Shown: positions 1-10,704, numbered from the stretch's first letter. The stretch is 64,000 bases of DNA from Pseudomonas paralactis (GCF_001439735.1 NZ_JYLN01000002.1:797889-861888); one strand, 5' to 3'. Notes: generated by a model from the sequence alone, not told the origin. Numbers and translations: made by a program.

Positions 1-827
1 AGCCAGGACATCGCCCGCGCCCGGTTTTTGTGCTGGGAGCGTTCTTCCTGGCATTCCACCACGATGCCCGATGGCAAGTGGGTAATCCGAATCGCCGAGT
101 CGGTCTTATTGACGTGCTGGCCACCGGCGCCCGACGAGCGGTAGGTATCAACGCGCAAGTCCGCCGGGTTGATCTCGATGGCTTCCTGTTCGTCCGGCTC
201 GGGCAACACGGCCACAGTGCACGCCGAGGTGTGAATACGGCCCTGGGATTCCGTGGCCGGCACACGCTGCACGCGGTGGGCACCGGATTCGAACTTCAAC
301 TTGCCGTAGACGTTGTCACCTTCAACTCGGGCGATGACTTCTTTATAGCCACCGTGCTCACCTTCGTTCTCGGACAGAATCTCGACCCGCCAACCGCGTC
401 GTTCGGCGTAGCGTGAATACATGCGGAACAAGTCGCCGGAGAAAATCGCCGCCTCGTCACCACCCGTGCCGGCGCGGATTTCGAGGAACACGTTGCGCCC
501 ATCGTTGGGGTCCTTGGGCAGCAACATACGCTGGAGGTCGCCCTCCAATTCGGCGAGCTTTTCCTTGGCTTCGCGGACTTCTTCCACGGCCATTTCACGC
601 ATGTCCGGATCGCTGTCCTTGAGCAGCGCCTGAGCGCCTTCGAGGTCAGCCTGTACTTTCGTGAGCATTTTGTAGGTGGCTACGATTGGCTCAACTTCGG
701 CGTACTCCTTGGAATAAGCGCGAAACTTGGCCTGATCAGAAATGACCTCGCCGTCGCCGAGCAAGGCGGTCAGTTCTTCGAAACGGTCCTGGAGCACGTC
801 CAGTTTATTGAGCAGTGACGCTTTCAT
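1..827 (-). CDS. prfA: Peptide chain release factor 1 (3' end cut off by window edge)
   Basis: Class I release factor that reads UAA and UAG in the ribosomal A site and triggers peptidyl-tRNA hydrolysis. The reverse strand from the ATG at 827 encodes about 275 residues; the remaining 80 or so lie outside the window. The catalytic GGQ motif is encoded at 117-125 (about residues 235-237), inside the usual S-G-A-G-G-Q-H-V-N context, and the codon-reading P-A-T tripeptide lies upstream in R-V-P-A-T-E. Its ATG overlaps the hemA TGA (ATGA), so it is the second gene of a hemA-prfA operon and probably translationally coupled. Confidence 0.97.
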   Translation of the reverse strand, partial: MKASLLNKLDVLQDRFEELTALLGDGEVISDQAKFRAYSKEYAEVEPIVATYKMLTKVQADLEGAQALLKDSDPDMREMAVEEVREAKEKLAELEGDLQRMLLPKDPNDGRNVFLEIRAGTGGDEAAIFSGDLFRMYSRYAERRGWRVEILSENEGEHGGYKEVIARVEGDNVYGKLKFESGAHRVQRVPATESQGRIHTSACTVAVLPEPDEQEAIEINPADLRVDTYRSSGAGGQHVNKTDSAIRITHLPSGIVVECQEERSQHKNRARAMSW

Positions 828-2113
828 TGCGGTTTTTTATCCGAAGAGCTGTCTGACGCGCCCTCACCGAGGGCAAAGAGTTCCTGGGCCATGGCCAGCG
901 CATCGAGGCGGCCTTCGGCGGTAAGCTTTTTCAACTGAACACTGGGTGCATGGAGCAGTTTATTGGTCAGGCCACGGGCCAATTGCATCAGCACCTCTTC
1001 GGCGCTGCTGCCGTTGGCGAGCAAACGCTGGGCCTTGCTCAGCTCCTCGTCGCGCAGGCGTTCGCCCTGCTGACGATACGCCTTGAGCACATCCACCGCC
1101 GCCAATTCACGCAGGCGCACCATAAAATCTTCTGCGCCGGTGCTGACCATTTCCTCGGCGGCCTGGGCAGCACCCTGGCGGCTTTTGAGGTTCTCGGCGA
1201 CGACTTCATGCAAATCGTCGACGCTATAGAGGTAAACGTCGTCCAACTCGCCGACTTCTGGTTCGATATCCCGCGGAACGGCGATATCCACCATGAAAAT
1301 AGGCTTGTGCTTGCGCAGTTTCAACGCGCTTTCGACCGCGCCTTTACCGAGAATCGGCAACTGGCTGGCGGTGGAACTGATGACGATATCACTGCGCACC
1401 AGCTCAGCCGGGATGTCCGACAGCAACACCGCATGAGCCCCGAACTGTTCGGCAAGGATGCTCGCCCGTTCAAGCGTGCGGTTGGCGACCACGATGCGCT
1501 TCACGCCCAAATCGTGCAGGTGCCGCGCGACCAGGGTAATGGTTTCACCAGCACCGATCAGCAGCGCCTGGCTGCGCTGCAAGTCGCTGAAAATCTGCTT
1601 GGCCAGGCTGACAGCGGCAAAGGCCACCGATACAGGGTTTTCGCCGATCGCCGTGTCGGTGCGCACCTGTTTGGCCGAATTGAAGGTGGCCTGGAATAAA
1701 CGCCCCAGCAGCGGACCGACCGTGCCGGCCTCACGCGCCACGGCGTAGGCAGACTTCATCTGCCCAAGAATTTGCGGCTCGCCCAGCACCAGCGAGTCGA
1801 GACCGGCCGCCACGCGCATCATGTGACGAACTGCCGCATCCTCTTCGTGCACATAAGCACTGGCGCGCAGGTCATCGAGGCTCAAATGGTGATAATCGGC
1901 CAGCCAGCGCAGCACCACATCCGCCGAGAGATGTTCCTGCTCTATATAGAGCTCGCTGCGATTGCAGGTCGAAAGGATCGCAGCTTCGCGGCTGTCGGTG
2001 ATCCGGCAGAGCTGCTGCAAGGCCTCAACCAACTGCTCAGGGGTAAACGCCACGCGCTCGCGCACGTCTACGGAGGCAGTCTTGTGGTTAATACCGAGTG
2101 CGAGGAAGGCCAT
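824..2113 (-). CDS. hemA: Glutamyl-tRNA reductase
   Basis: First committed enzyme of C5-pathway tetrapyrrole synthesis: NADPH-dependent reduction of glutamyl-tRNA to glutamate-1-semialdehyde. The product is 429 residues, slightly longer than E. coli HemA. The N-terminal catalytic domain carries the active-site cysteine (Cys50 in L-S-T-C-N-R-S-E), followed by an NADPH-binding motif (G-A-G-E-T) near residue 190 and a C-terminal dimerisation helix. The ATG start gives the family's standard [13 protein letters not shown]-terminus. It overlaps prfA by 4 bases. The first genes of two transcription units diverge from the space upstream (hemA leftward, TPR lipoprotein rightward). Confidence 0.97.
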   Translation of the reverse strand: MAFLALGINHKTASVDVRERVAFTPEQLVEALQQLCRITDSREAAILSTCNRSELYIEQEHLSADVVLRWLADYHHLSLDDLRASAYVHEEDAAVRHMMRVAAGLDSLVLGEPQILGQMKSAYAVAREAGTVGPLLGRLFQATFNSAKQVRTDTAIGENPVSVAFAAVSLAKQIFSDLQRSQALLIGAGETITLVARHLHDLGVKRIVVANRTLERASILAEQFGAHAVLLSDIPAELVRSDIVISSTASQLPILGKGAVESALKLRKHKPIFMVDIAVPRDIEPEVGELDDVYLYSVDDLHEVVAENLKSRQGAAQAAEEMVSTGAEDFMVRLRELAAVDVLKAYRQQGERLRDEELSKAQRLLANGSSAEEVLMQLARGLTNKLLHAPSVQLKKLTAEGRLDALAMAQELFALGEGASDSSSDKKPQ

Positions 2114-2220
2114 TCAATATCGCTGATGATGTCGGGAAGCCGACAATTGTCCTACTTCGAAAGATCCAGAACAACCACCGTCGTCTATTGTCCCTATACC
2201 TTATGCCTATCATCGCCTCT

Positions 2221-2322
2221 TTGTAGGAGCGAGCTTGCTCGCGAAAATCGTCAACGATAACGCGGTAAGCCTGACGCCCAGCGGCGCTCTCAGGTTTTTC
2301 GCGAGCAAGCTCGCTCCTACAA
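2221..2322. repeat. REPIN: inverted pair of REP sequences (GTAGGAGCGAGCTTGCTCGCG type)
   Basis: Two near-identical REP units in inverted orientation (2221-2247 and about 2295-2322) flank a 48-base spacer. Each unit is itself an imperfect palindrome centred on GAGCTTGCTC. This REPIN type is characteristic of P. fluorescens-complex genomes. It fills the middle of the 316-base gap between the divergent hemA and TPR-lipoprotein genes; I see no gene in that gap, and the promoters for both genes must lie to either side of the repeat. Confidence 0.9.
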
Positions 2323-2429
2323 AGGCAAGGCAAAAGGCAGCAATAGTCGTATTCCGAGTGCCCCGGTTATGTTTGGCCGAAGGCTTGTGTCATGATGATC
2401 CGACCGCAGGTTAGTCGTCCTCTTCCTAT

Positions 2430-4154
2430 ATGAATAGATCTTCCGCGTTGCTCCTTGCTTTTGTCTTCCTCAGCGGCTGCCAGGCCATGGCACCCGTGTC
2501 GCCGGAGGCTACGCCGCCGGTAGAAGACACCGCCCCCGCCCCTGAAAAGCCCAAGGTTTATTCCTCGTTCAGTGAAGAAACGATCTACAGCCTGCTGACG
2601 GCGGAACTGGCCGGCCAGCGTAATCGTTTCGATATTGCGCTGGATAATTACGTGACCCAGGCCATCAATACCCAGGATCCGGGCATTTCCGAGCGGGCCT
2701 TTCGCATTGCCGAATACCTGGGAGCCGACCAGGCTGCGCTGGACACGTCGCTGATCTGGGCAAAAAATGCCCCCGACGATCTGGAAGCCCAGCGCGCCGC
2801 CGCCGTACAACTGGCGCGCGCGGGTCGCTATGACGACTCCATGGTTTATATGGAGAAAGTCCTGCAGGGCAAGGGCGACACGCATTTCGATTTCCTGGCG
2901 CTGTCGGCCGCCGACACCGATCAGGACACGCGCAATGGCCTGATGAAGAGTTTCGACCGCCTGCTGCAAAAGCATCCGAAGAACAGCCAGTTGATTTTCG
3001 GCAAAGCCTTGCTGTTGCAACAGGATGACGAAGCCGACGCCGCACTCAAATTGCTTGAGCAGAACCCGCCGGAAGATGGCGAGATTGCGCCGATTCTGCT
3101 GCGAGCACGCCTGCTGCAAAACCTCAATCGCGGCAAGGAAGCGATTCCTCTGCTGGAAAAAAGCATCAAGAAATACCCGGACGACAAGCGCCTGCGCCTG
3201 ACGTATGCACGAATGCTGGTTGAGCAGGACCGCATGGAAGACGCCAAAGTGCAGTTTGCCAACCTCGTCCAGCAATACCCGGACGACGACGAGCTGCGCT
3301 ATTCGCTGGCCCTGGTGTGCCTGGAAGCCAAAGCCTGGGACGAGGCCAAAGGCTATCTGGAACAACTGATCGAACGGGACAGCCATGTGGACTCGGCGCA
3401 CCTGAACCTGGGCCGCATCGCTGAAGAACGCAACGACCCGCAGGCCGCGCTGCTTGAGTACGCCCAGGTCGGCCCCGGCAATGACTACCTGCCCGCCCAG
3501 TTGCGCCAGGCCGACATCCTGATGAGCAATGGCCGTACCGACGAAGCGGAAAAACGCCTGGCCGCGGCCCGCGATGCCGAGCCGGACTACGCCATCCAGC
3601 TGTACTTGATCCAGGCCGAGACCTTATCGGCCAACAAACAGGGCGAACGCGCCTGGAAGCTGCTGCAACAAGCGTTGCTGCAATATCCCGACGATTTGAA
3701 CCTGCTGTACACCCGCGCCATGCAGGCAGAAAAACGCAATGACCTGGCCCAGTTGGAGAAAGACCTGCGCCTGATCATCAAGCGCGACCCGGATAACGCC
3801 ATGGCACTCAACGCCCTGGGTTACACCTTGTCTGACCGCACCACACGTTACGCCGAAGCCAAGGCGCTGATCGAACAGGCCCATGCGCTCAACCCTGAAG
3901 ACCCGGCCGTGCTCGACAGCCTGGGCTGGGTGAATTACCGCCTGGGCAACCTCGACGAGGCCGAGCGCCTGCTGCGCCAGGCTCTTGAGCGTTTTCCCGA
4001 CCAAGAAGTCGCCGCACACCTGGGCGAAGTGCTCTGGGCCAAAGGCAAGCAACGCGAAGCCCGACAAATCTGGGAAAAATTCCTCAAGGAACAACCCGAA
4101 AGCCCCATCCTGCGCGGCACCATCAAGCGCCTGACCGGATCCGAGACCCTTTAA
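2430..4154 (+). CDS. TPR-repeat outer-membrane lipoprotein
   Basis: A 574-residue tetratricopeptide-repeat protein with a lipoprotein signal peptide (lipobox L-S-G-C, Cys17). TPR-like helical pairs fill most of residues 60-570, with recognisable A-L-N-A-L-G-Y and [13 protein letters not shown] units near the C-terminus. It corresponds in position and content to the conserved pseudomonad TPR lipoprotein between hemA and lolB. The molecular role is not established; TPR arrays usually scaffold envelope protein complexes. Only four bases separate it from lolB, so the two are co-transcribed with ispE. Confidence 0.85.
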   Translation: MNRSSALLLAFVFLSGCQAMAPVSPEATPPVEDTAPAPEKPKVYSSFSEETIYSLLTAELAGQRNRFDIALDNYVTQAINTQDPGISERAFRIAEYLGADQAALDTSLIWAKNAPDDLEAQRAAAVQLARAGRYDDSMVYMEKVLQGKGDTHFDFLALSAADTDQDTRNGLMKSFDRLLQKHPKNSQLIFGKALLLQQDDEADAALKLLEQNPPEDGEIAPILLRARLLQNLNRGKEAIPLLEKSIKKYPDDKRLRLTYARMLVEQDRMEDAKVQFANLVQQYPDDDELRYSLALVCLEAKAWDEAKGYLEQLIERDSHVDSAHLNLGRIAEERNDPQAALLEYAQVGPGNDYLPAQLRQADILMSNGRTDEAEKRLAAARDAEPDYAIQLYLIQAETLSANKQGERAWKLLQQALLQYPDDLNLLYTRAMQAEKRNDLAQLEKDLRLIIKRDPDNAMALNALGYTLSDRTTRYAEAKALIEQAHALNPEDPAVLDSLGWVNYRLGNLDEAERLLRQALERFPDQEVAAHLGEVLWAKGKQREARQIWEKFLKEQPESPILRGTIKRLTGSETL

Positions 4155-4158
4155 GCTT

Positions 4159-4776
4159 ATGTTCTTGCGCCACATTATCGTCTTCAGTTTTATCGCCCTG
4201 CTCGCCGGTTGCGCGGGCGTAGGCACCCGTGAATCCGTTGAGGGCCAGGGCAACCCGGCGCAATGGAAACAACACAAGGATCAGCTGAGCAGCATCGACG
4301 GCTGGCAGATCGAGGGCAAGGTCGGGGTGCGTGCGCCGAAAGATTCAGGCAGCGGCACCCTGTTCTGGCTGCAACGCCAGGATTATTACGACATCCGCCT
4401 CTCCGGACCGCTGGGTCGGGGTGCTGCTCGCCTGACGGGCCGGCCGGGACAGGTGAGCCTGGAAGTCGCCAACCAGGGACGCTACGAAGCGACGTCCCCG
4501 GAGGAACTGCTGGAGCAGCAGATCGGCTGGAAACTGCCCGTCTCACATCTGGTGTGGTGGGTACGCGGCCTTCCGGCGCCCGAGAGCAAAAGTCGCCTGA
4601 GCCTCAACGGCGACAGTCGCCTTGCCTCCCTGGAGCAGGACGGCTGGCAGGTGGAGTACCTGAGCTACGTGCAACAGAACGGTTATTGGCTGCCCGAGCG
4701 CATCAAGCTGCACGGCACCGACCTTGACGTCACGCTGGTGATCAAGGACTGGCAGCCGCGCAAGTTGGGGCAATAA
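4159..4776 (+). CDS. lolB: Outer-membrane lipoprotein receptor LolB
   Basis: Outer-membrane lipoprotein that takes lipoproteins from the periplasmic carrier LolA and inserts them into the outer membrane. It has 205 residues, a signal peptide with lipobox L-A-G-C (Cys18), the [10 protein letters not shown] opening strand and the W-W-V-R-G-L-P-A-P segment typical of LolB. Position between the TPR lipoprotein and ispE matches other pseudomonads. One base separates its TAA from the GTG start of ispE. Confidence 0.95.
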   Translation: MFLRHIIVFSFIALLAGCAGVGTRESVEGQGNPAQWKQHKDQLSSIDGWQIEGKVGVRAPKDSGSGTLFWLQRQDYYDIRLSGPLGRGAARLTGRPGQVSLEVANQGRYEATSPEELLEQQIGWKLPVSHLVWWVRGLPAPESKSRLSLNGDSRLASLEQDGWQVEYLSYVQQNGYWLPERIKLHGTDLDVTLVIKDWQPRKLGQ

Positions 4777-4777
4777 C

Positions 4778-5626
4778 GTGACAGAACGCCTGACCCTGCC
4801 CTCGCCCGCGAAACTCAATCTGATGCTGCACATTCTGGGTCGCCGTGAAGATGGCTATCACGAGTTGCAGACACTTTTTCAGTTCCTCGACTATGGCGAT
4901 GAGCTGACCTTTGCCGTACGCGACGACGGTGTGATCCAGCTGCACACCGAATTCGAAGGCGTGCCCCACGACAGCAATCTGATCGTGAAGGCGGCGAAAA
5001 AACTTCAGCAACAATCCGGCTGCCCGCTCGGGATCGATATCTGGATCGACAAAATTCTGCCCATGGGTGGCGGTATCGGGGGCGGCAGCTCGAATGCCGC
5101 AACGACGTTGCTGGGTCTGAACCACTTGTGGCAACTGGGCTGGGACCACGATCGCCTGGCTGCGCTGGGCCTGACACTGGGCGCGGACGTCCCGGTTTTC
5201 GTGCGTGGGCACGCCGCGTTTGCCGAAGGCGTGGGGGAGAAACTTACCCCTGTGGAGCCCGAAGAACCCTGGTATGTCGTGCTTGTGCCGCAAGTATCTG
5301 TAAGTACAGCAGAAATTTTTTCAGATCCGTTGTTGACACGTAACTCTTCTCCCATTAAAGTGCGCCCCGTTCCCAAGGGAAACAGTCGAAATGACTGCTT
5401 ACCGGTTGTAGCAAGGCGTTATCCAGAGGTACGTAACGCTTTGAATTTGTTAGGTAAATTTACCGAAGCAAAATTAACCGGAACTGGAAGTTGTGTGTTT
5501 GGGGGCTTCCCAAGCAAAGCTGAAGCTGATAAAGTCTCGGCCCTTCTTACAGAGACCCTTACAGGGTTTGTAGCAAAGGGAAGCAACGTTTCGATGTTGC
5601 ATCGCAAGCTGCAAAGTCTGCTCTAA
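4778..5626 (+). CDS. ispE: 4-diphosphocytidyl-2-C-methyl-D-erythritol kinase
   Basis: GHMP-family kinase of the non-mevalonate isoprenoid pathway; phosphorylates the 2-hydroxyl of CDP-methylerythritol. It has 282 residues, the usual length, starting at a GTG. The N-terminal P-A-K-L-N-L-M-L motif and the glycine-rich ATP-binding loop [12 protein letters not shown] (near residues 90-101) are intact, as is the C-terminal T-G-T-G-S-C-V-F loop. From about base 5290 to the end the gene becomes visibly AT-richer with codons such as TTA, GTA and AAA, unlike the first two thirds; a sigma-70 promoter for the downstream tRNA/prs unit lies in this stretch. Confidence 0.96.
   Translation: MTERLTLPSPAKLNLMLHILGRREDGYHELQTLFQFLDYGDELTFAVRDDGVIQLHTEFEGVPHDSNLIVKAAKKLQQQSGCPLGIDIWIDKILPMGGGIGGGSSNAATTLLGLNHLWQLGWDHDRLAALGLTLGADVPVFVRGHAAFAEGVGEKLTPVEPEEPWYVVLVPQVSVSTAEIFSDPLLTRNSSPIKVRPVPKGNSRNDCLPVVARRYPEVRNALNLLGKFTEAKLTGTGSCVFGGFPSKAEADKVSALLTETLTGFVAKGSNVSMLHRKLQSLL
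5333..5361 (+). promoter_or_regulatory. Sigma-70 promoter inside ispE, for tRNA-Gln and prs
   Basis: A perfect -35 hexamer TTGACA (5333-5338), a 17-base spacer and TAAAGT (5356-5361) lie inside the ispE reading frame, about 300 bases before tRNA-Gln. The surrounding coding sequence is AT-rich. The hexamers are seen directly; that they drive the tRNA-Gln/prs transcript is inference from position. Confidence 0.6.
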
Positions 5627-5663
5627 AAGGAATCGAGTGTTAGGCACTCGTTGCAACAGATAC

Positions 5664-5738
5664 AGGGGCGTCGCCAAGCGGTAAGGCAGCAGGTTTTGAT
5701 CCTGCCATGCGTTGGTTCGAATCCAGCCGCCCCTGCCA
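5664..5738 (+). tRNA. tRNA-Gln (TTG)
   Basis: A complete 75-base cloverleaf. The acceptor stem AGGGGCG pairs with CGCCCCT and is followed by G and an encoded CCA. D-loop AAGCGGTAAGG, anticodon loop TTTTGAT with anticodon TTG, and T-loop GGTTCGAATCC are all present. It sits between ispE and prs, as in other pseudomonads. Confidence 0.98.
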
Positions 5739-5784
5739 TTTTCTAATACTCATCCAGGTTACCCTCAGCCTCTAGGTACTGCGC

Positions 5785-6726
5785 GTGTCCAAGATGATGG
5801 TCTTTACGGGGAATGCCAACCCCGATCTGGCTCGACGTGTCGTACGTCAGCTGCATATCCCTCTCGGTGACATCTCTGTCGGTAAATTCTCCGACGGCGA
5901 AATTACAGCCGAGATCAATGAAAATGTCCGCGGTAAAGACGTCTTCATTATTCAGCCGACCTGCGCTCCGACCAACGATAACCTGATGGAACTCGTCGTG
6001 ATGGCTGATGCCTTCCGCCGCTCCTCAGCGACTCGAATCACAGCTGTAATCCCTTACTTTGGTTATGCCCGTCAGGATCGCCGTCCGCGTTCCGCACGTG
6101 TGGCTATCAGCGCGAAAGTCGTTGCTGACATGCTGACCGTGGTAGGCATCGACCGTGTTCTCACGGTTGACCTGCACGCTGACCAAATCCAGGGGTTCTT
6201 CGATATTCCGGTAGATAACATCTACGGCTCCCCCGTTCTGGTGGATGACATCGAAGACCAGCGCTTTGAAAACCTGATGATCGTGTCCCCGGACATTGGT
6301 GGCGTCGTGCGTGCACGGGCCGTTGCCAAATCCCTGGGCGTGGACCTCGGGATCATCGATAAACGCCGTGAAAAAGCCAATCACTCTGAAGTGATGCATA
6401 TCATCGGTGATGTCGAAGGGCGTACCTGTATTCTGGTTGATGACATGGTCGACACCGCCGGCACCCTGTGCCACGCGGCGAAAGCCTTGAAAGAGCACGG
6501 TGCTGCAAAAGTCTTCGCCTACTGCACACACCCTGTGCTGTCGGGCCGAGCGATCGAGAACATCGAGAACTCCATGCTGGACGAACTGGTGGTGACTAAC
6601 ACCATCCCGTTGTCCGCTGCTGCTCAAGCCTGTTCGCGTATCCGTCAACTGGATATCGCACCGGTTGTTGCCGAAGCGGTTCGCCGCATCAGCAATGAAG
6701 AATCGATCAGCGCGATGTTCCGTTAA
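5785..6726 (+). CDS. prs: Ribose-phosphate pyrophosphokinase
   Basis: Makes PRPP from ribose-5-phosphate and ATP for purine, pyrimidine, histidine, tryptophan and NAD synthesis. The 313-residue product begins at a GTG and reads [12 protein letters not shown]. Hallmarks are the F-S-D-G-E loop, the Y-A-R-Q-D-R ATP-binding segment, the catalytic K-R-R-E-K-A loop, and the PRPP-binding motif [10 protein letters not shown] near residues 219-228. It follows tRNA-Gln and ends before a strong terminator. Confidence 0.98.
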   Translation: MSKMMVFTGNANPDLARRVVRQLHIPLGDISVGKFSDGEITAEINENVRGKDVFIIQPTCAPTNDNLMELVVMADAFRRSSATRITAVIPYFGYARQDRRPRSARVAISAKVVADMLTVVGIDRVLTVDLHADQIQGFFDIPVDNIYGSPVLVDDIEDQRFENLMIVSPDIGGVVRARAVAKSLGVDLGIIDKRREKANHSEVMHIIGDVEGRTCILVDDMVDTAGTLCHAAKALKEHGAAKVFAYCTHPVLSGRAIENIENSMLDELVVTNTIPLSAAAQACSRIRQLDIAPVVAEAVRRISNEESISAMFR

Positions 6727-6759
6727 GGGTCAAACCTTCGGAGCACCTCACTGACGAAA

Positions 6760-6799
6760 AGCGCCCCGCCCCAACATACTGTTGGGGCGGGGCTTTTTT
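6760..6799 (+). terminator. Intrinsic terminator after prs
   Basis: GCCCCGCCCCAAC and its exact complement GTTGGGGCGGGGC form a 13-bp GC-rich stem with a short loop, followed by a run of six T. Confidence 0.95.
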
Positions 6800-6864
6800 G
6801 CCCATATCGCCTTTAGCGCTGGTCGCAAACGCTGGGGCGAATGTGGTTATTTTGGAGATACAAC

Positions 6865-7470
6865 ATGAACGATTTTACTCTGAATGCTGAAGTGCGTTCC
6901 GACCTGGGGAAAGGTGCGAGCCGCCGCCTGCGTCGTCTCGCAAGCCTGGTTCCAGCTGTAGTTTACGGTGGCGACAAAGCCCCTGAATCCATCAGCATGC
7001 TGGCTAAAGAAGTTGCCAAACTGCTCGAAAACGATGCTGCCTACAGCCACGTTATCGAACTGAACGTTGGCGGCAAAAAGCAGAACGTTATCATCAAGGC
7101 CCTGCAGCGCCACCCTTCCAAGGGCCACGTACTGCACGCTGACTTCGTACGCGTTGTAGCCGGTCAGAAACTGACCGCTATCGTGCCTGTACACTTCGTT
7201 GGCGAAGAAGCTCCAGTCAAGAAAGGTGGCGTTGTTTCTCACACCACTACCGAGCTGGAAGTAAGCTGCCTGCCGAAAGACCTGCCTGAGTTCATCGAAG
7301 TCGACCTATCGGCCGCTGAAATCGGCACCATCATCCACCTGTCCGACCTCAAGGCTCCTAAAGGCGTTGAGTTCGTTGCACTGGCTCACAACGACGACAA
7401 GGCTGTTGCCAACGTCCACGCGCCACGTGTTGTAGCAGAAGATGAAGCCGGCGAAACCGCTGCCGAGTAA
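6865..7470 (+). CDS. rplY: 50S ribosomal protein L25 (CTC family, long form)
   Basis: Ribosomal protein that binds 5S rRNA. The 201-residue product has the N-terminal L25 domain (about 1-95, starting [11 protein letters not shown]) and the C-terminal TL5/CTC domain (about 100-190) with an acidic tail. The ATG at 6865 is preferred over an upstream in-frame ATG at 6841 because GGAG lies about 8 bases before it and because the family N-terminus starts there. Confidence 0.96.
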   Translation: MNDFTLNAEVRSDLGKGASRRLRRLASLVPAVVYGGDKAPESISMLAKEVAKLLENDAAYSHVIELNVGGKKQNVIIKALQRHPSKGHVLHADFVRVVAGQKLTAIVPVHFVGEEAPVKKGGVVSHTTTELEVSCLPKDLPEFIEVDLSAAEIGTIIHLSDLKAPKGVEFVALAHNDDKAVANVHAPRVVAEDEAGETAAE

Positions 7471-7605
7471 TACACTCTGCAACGAAGGAGCTTGAGGGAA
7501 CATCGCGGACCGAAACGTAGCGAGAAAGCGGGCAACAACGCGAAGTTTATCTCTGGATAAGTGAGCTCCTGTCGTCCACTTTCGCCGCACGCTGGTGTAG
7601 CGATG

Positions 7606-7614
7606 TTATCCACA
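7606..7614 (+). promoter_or_regulatory. Perfect DnaA-box match before pth
   Basis: TTATCCACA, the consensus high-affinity DnaA box, lies in the 167-base gap between rplY and pth, 24 bases before the pth start codon. The match is exact, but function is inference, since single 9-mers also occur by chance. Confidence 0.4.
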
Positions 7615-7637
7615 ACTCCAAAGGAAGGGCCCCTGTC

Positions 7638-8222
7638 GTGACTGCCATTAAACTGATCGTTGGCCTGGGAAATCCAGGCGCCGAATACGAACAGACCCGG
7701 CATAACGCGGGGGCCCTTTTTGTTGAGCGCATCGCCCACGCCCAAGGCGTCAATCTTGTGGCCGATCGCAAATATTTCGGCCTGACCGGGCGCTTTTCGC
7801 ACCAGGGTCAGGATGTTCGTCTACTGATTCCCACCACCTACATGAACCGCAGCGGCCAGGCTGTCGCGGCGCTTGCGGGTTTCTTCCGGATCAAACCCGA
7901 AGAAATCCTGGTGGCCCATGACGAACTGGACCTGCCACCCGGCGTTGCCAAGCTCAAGCAAGGCGGCGGACACGGCGGGCACAACGGCCTGCGCGACATC
8001 ATCGCGCAGCTGGGCAATCAGAATACTTTTTACCGTCTGCGGCTCGGCATTGGCCACCCAGGCGTTGCCAGTATGGTTTCAAATTTCGTCCTGGGTCGTG
8101 CGCCACGCGCCGAACAGGAAAAACTCGATGCCAGCATCGATTTTGCCCTCGGCGTGCTGCCGGATATCTTCGCCGGTGAATGGAACCGCGCGATGAAAAA
8201 CCTGCACAGCCAGAAGGCCTGA
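7638..8222 (+). CDS. pth: Peptidyl-tRNA hydrolase
   Basis: Releases tRNA from peptidyl-tRNA dropped by stalled ribosomes. The 194-residue product starts at a GTG preceded by AAGGAAGG. The family motifs are visible: V-G-L-G-N-P-G near residue 9, the catalytic histidine in T-R-H-N-A-G, Y-M-N-R-S-G and D-E-L-D-L-P. ychF follows after 22 bases in the pseudomonad rplY-pth-ychF order. Confidence 0.97.
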   Translation: MTAIKLIVGLGNPGAEYEQTRHNAGALFVERIAHAQGVNLVADRKYFGLTGRFSHQGQDVRLLIPTTYMNRSGQAVAALAGFFRIKPEEILVAHDELDLPPGVAKLKQGGGHGGHNGLRDIIAQLGNQNTFYRLRLGIGHPGVASMVSNFVLGRAPRAEQEKLDASIDFALGVLPDIFAGEWNRAMKNLHSQKA

Positions 8223-8244
8223 CTTTTACCCGAGGGGAAACACC

Positions 8245-9345
8245 ATGGGATTCAATTGCGGCATCGTCGGCCTGCCCAACGTCGGCAAATCCACCCTGTT
8301 CAACGCCCTGACCAAGTCCGGTATTGCGGCGGAGAACTTCCCCTTCTGCACCATCGAACCCAACAGCGGTATCGTGCCGATGCCGGACCCTCGCCTGGAT
8401 GCACTGGCGGCAATCGTCAACCCCAAGCGCATCCTGCCGACCACCATGGAATTCGTCGACATCGCAGGCCTGGTCGCCGGCGCATCCAAGGGTGAAGGCC
8501 TGGGTAACAAGTTCCTGGCCAACATCCGTGAAACCGATGCCATCGCCCATGTGGTCCGCTGCTTTGAAGACGAGAACGTGATCCACGTCTCCAACAGCGT
8601 CGACCCCAAGCGCGACATCGAAATCATCGACCTGGAGCTGATTTTCGCCGACCTCGACAGCTGCGAAAAGCAACTGCAGAAAGTCGCGCGTAACGCCAAG
8701 GGCGGAGACAAGGACGCAGTGGTCCAGAAAGGCCTGCTGGAGCAGTTGATCGCTCACTTCACCGAAGGCAAGCCGGCGCGCAGCCTGATGAAGAACATGG
8801 GCACCGATGAGAAGGCTGTGATCAAAGGCTTCCACCTGCTCACCACCAAGCCTGTGATGTATATCGCCAACGTCGCCGAAGACGGCTTCGAGAACAACCC
8901 GCTGCTCGACGTGGTCAAGGCCATTGCCGAGGAAGAAGGCGCCATTGTTGTTCCGGTATGCAACAAGATCGAAGCTGAAATCGCCGAGCTTGATGACGGC
9001 GAAGAGAAAGACATGTTTCTTGAAGCCCTGGGCCTTGAAGAGCCTGGCCTGAACCGTGTGATCCGCGCCGGCTACGAGATGCTCAACCTGCAGACCTACT
9101 TCACCGCCGGTGTCGAAGAAGTCCGTGCCTGGACCGTCAAGGTCGGTGCTACCGCGCCACAAGCTGCCGGCGTGATCCACACCGACTTCGAAAAGGGCTT
9201 CATCCGCGCCGAAGTAATCGCCTACAGCGACTTCATTCAGTACAAGGGTGAGGCCGGTGCCAAGGAAGCCGGCAAATGGCGCCTTGAAGGCAAGGAATAC
9301 ATTGTCAAGGATGGCGATGTAATGCACTTCCGTTTTAACGTATAA
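8245..9345 (+). CDS. ychF: Redox-regulated ATPase YchF (Obg/OLA1 family)
   Basis: Cytosolic P-loop protein that hydrolyses ATP and associates with ribosomes; linked to oxidative-stress signalling in other bacteria. The 366-residue product has the Walker A motif G-L-P-N-V-G-K-S-T near residues 9-17, the N-K-I-E replacement of the usual GTPase N-K-x-D motif that gives ATP preference, and a C-terminal TGS domain (about 280-366) ending in [21 protein letters not shown] precedes the ATG. A terminator follows, and the type III secretion cluster starts 300 bases further on. Confidence 0.97.
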   Translation: MGFNCGIVGLPNVGKSTLFNALTKSGIAAENFPFCTIEPNSGIVPMPDPRLDALAAIVNPKRILPTTMEFVDIAGLVAGASKGEGLGNKFLANIRETDAIAHVVRCFEDENVIHVSNSVDPKRDIEIIDLELIFADLDSCEKQLQKVARNAKGGDKDAVVQKGLLEQLIAHFTEGKPARSLMKNMGTDEKAVIKGFHLLTTKPVMYIANVAEDGFENNPLLDVVKAIAEEEGAIVVPVCNKIEAEIAELDDGEEKDMFLEALGLEEPGLNRVIRAGYEMLNLQTYFTAGVEEVRAWTVKVGATAPQAAGVIHTDFEKGFIRAEVIAYSDFIQYKGEAGAKEAGKWRLEGKEYIVKDGDVMHFRFNV

Positions 9346-9375
9346 GTACCCACCACGGTATTTACTACGAGCCCA

Positions 9376-9407
9376 TAAAAAAGCCGATGCAGTGCATCGG
9401 CTTTTTT
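9376..9407 (+). terminator. Intrinsic terminator after ychF
   Basis: AAGCCGATGC and GCATCGGCTT form a 10-bp stem flanked by A and T runs (A6 before, T6 after), so it could work in both directions. It marks the end of the conserved housekeeping block. Confidence 0.93.
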
Positions 9408-9665
9408 GTGGGTGACTGTTTATGAAGGCGACTTACATCCAAAAAATCAGACTTTCAGAATATTCCTACTTACCAATCACCGCATTAACCTCGCACTTAC
9501 TCCCGTCACCGACAAATCAAAACTTACCATCATTTTCCTACATCACCCCTCCACTTAAACCTCTCTACACCGAGTGACAACTTTTATAATCTACGTTCTA
9601 CTGAGCTGGCGCGCGCAGACCGTATTTGCAACAGTGAAGTAATAGCGAACAGGGAGTATCAATTC
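9408..9665 (+). promoter_or_regulatory. AT-rich leader of the hrp cluster with a TATAAT element
   Basis: With the ychF terminator this makes a 320-base gap. It is clearly AT-richer than its surroundings. A perfect -10 hexamer TATAAT lies at 9585-9590, 75 bases before hrpS, but I see no convincing -35 at the right distance. RBS GGGAG lies about 12 bases before the hrpS ATG. No open reading frame of note is present. Confidence 0.4.
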
Positions 9666-10589
9666 ATGTCGACCTACGTCCAGAAGGATAATAAAACAGA
9701 CGTTTCACTCATTGAGGGTCCAGAAATTGAAACCACGCTTAACAACACTGCCGCACTCAACGTTGACATTCTATTGTTGGGAGAAACCGGCACCGGAAAA
9801 GACACGCTTGCGCAGCGGATTCATCGATTATCGGGGCGACGCGGTAATTTTGTTGCCGTGAACTGTGCGGCCATTCCAGAAAGCCTCGCAGAAAGTCAGT
9901 TGTTCGGGGTCAACAGCGGGGCTTATACCGGGGCCATACAATCCAGGGCTGGATTCGTCGAAGCAGCCCACCTGGGTACCCTGTACCTGGATGAGATCGA
10001 CAGCATGCCCCTGAGCCTGCAAGCCAAGCTGCTGCGCGTGCTGGAGTGCCGCGGGGTGGAACGCCTGGGCTCGACTCGCTTGATCTCCGTGGACATGCGC
10101 GTGATCGCGTCAGCCCAGCAGTCGCTGCAAATCATGGTCGAACAAGGCGCCTTCAGGCGTGATCTCTACTTTCGGCTGAATGTCGTGAGCATCGAACTCC
10201 CGGCCCTGCGAGATCGGCGCGAACGCATCATCCCGTTGTTTCTGGAAATGGTTCAGGAAGAAGCGGAGCAGTTCAAATGCAGCGCTCCATCGCCTCCTGA
10301 CAGCCTGCTGCATCAACTGCTCTGCCACTCCTGGCTGGGTAATGTGCGCGAGCTACGTTCGACGGCGAAACGGTTCGTCCTGGGCCTACCACCGCTCTCA
10401 ACCCCCGTGGGCAGAAAGCAACCACCTCAGATGGACCTGAAGACACGCCTTCAACAAATTGAAAAAGCGTTAATTGAAGAATCCATGTATCGCCACCATC
10501 ACTGCGTAGATAACGTAGCCATTGAGTTGGGGGTCGCTAAGCGCACGCTGTATTACAGGATGAAACAATTGAACATCTCACTGGCATAA
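9666..10589 (+). CDS. hrpS: HrpS/HrpR-type sigma-54 enhancer-binding activator
   Basis: AAA+ activator expected to remodel sigma-54 RNA polymerase at the hrpL promoter. It has 307 residues, close to P. syringae HrpS, with no N-terminal receiver domain. The ATPase core spans about 15-240: Walker A G-E-T-G-T-G-K-D (39-46), the sigma-54 contact loop as G-A-Y-T-G-A (85-90) instead of the usual G-A-F-T-G-A, and Walker B L-D-E-I-D (108-112). A Fis-type helix-turn-helix lies at about 265-305. It heads the plus-strand half of the T3SS. P. syringae has two such proteins (HrpR and HrpS); only one is seen here, so it probably works as a homo-oligomer. Confidence 0.92.
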   Translation: MSTYVQKDNKTDVSLIEGPEIETTLNNTAALNVDILLLGETGTGKDTLAQRIHRLSGRRGNFVAVNCAAIPESLAESQLFGVNSGAYTGAIQSRAGFVEAAHLGTLYLDEIDSMPLSLQAKLLRVLECRGVERLGSTRLISVDMRVIASAQQSLQIMVEQGAFRRDLYFRLNVVSIELPALRDRRERIIPLFLEMVQEEAEQFKCSAPSPPDSLLHQLLCHSWLGNVRELRSTAKRFVLGLPPLSTPVGRKQPPQMDLKTRLQQIEKALIEESMYRHHHCVDNVAIELGVAKRTLYYRMKQLNISLA

Positions 10590-10704
10590 GTTCAACCGTT
10601 CATCTCACCGCTAATAAGTAGGTCATAACAGCCTGTATCGCCAACATTTTCATCAACCAGCGCCTCGATAAAATATTTAGCAACATCGACACCTGGAAAC
10701 ATCT

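Noticed and set aside
7999..9327. 442-codon open frame antisense to pth and ychF
   Set aside because: It lies wholly opposite two well-known genes; long antisense frames are expected in GC-rich DNA with strong third-position bias, and the product resembles no protein family.
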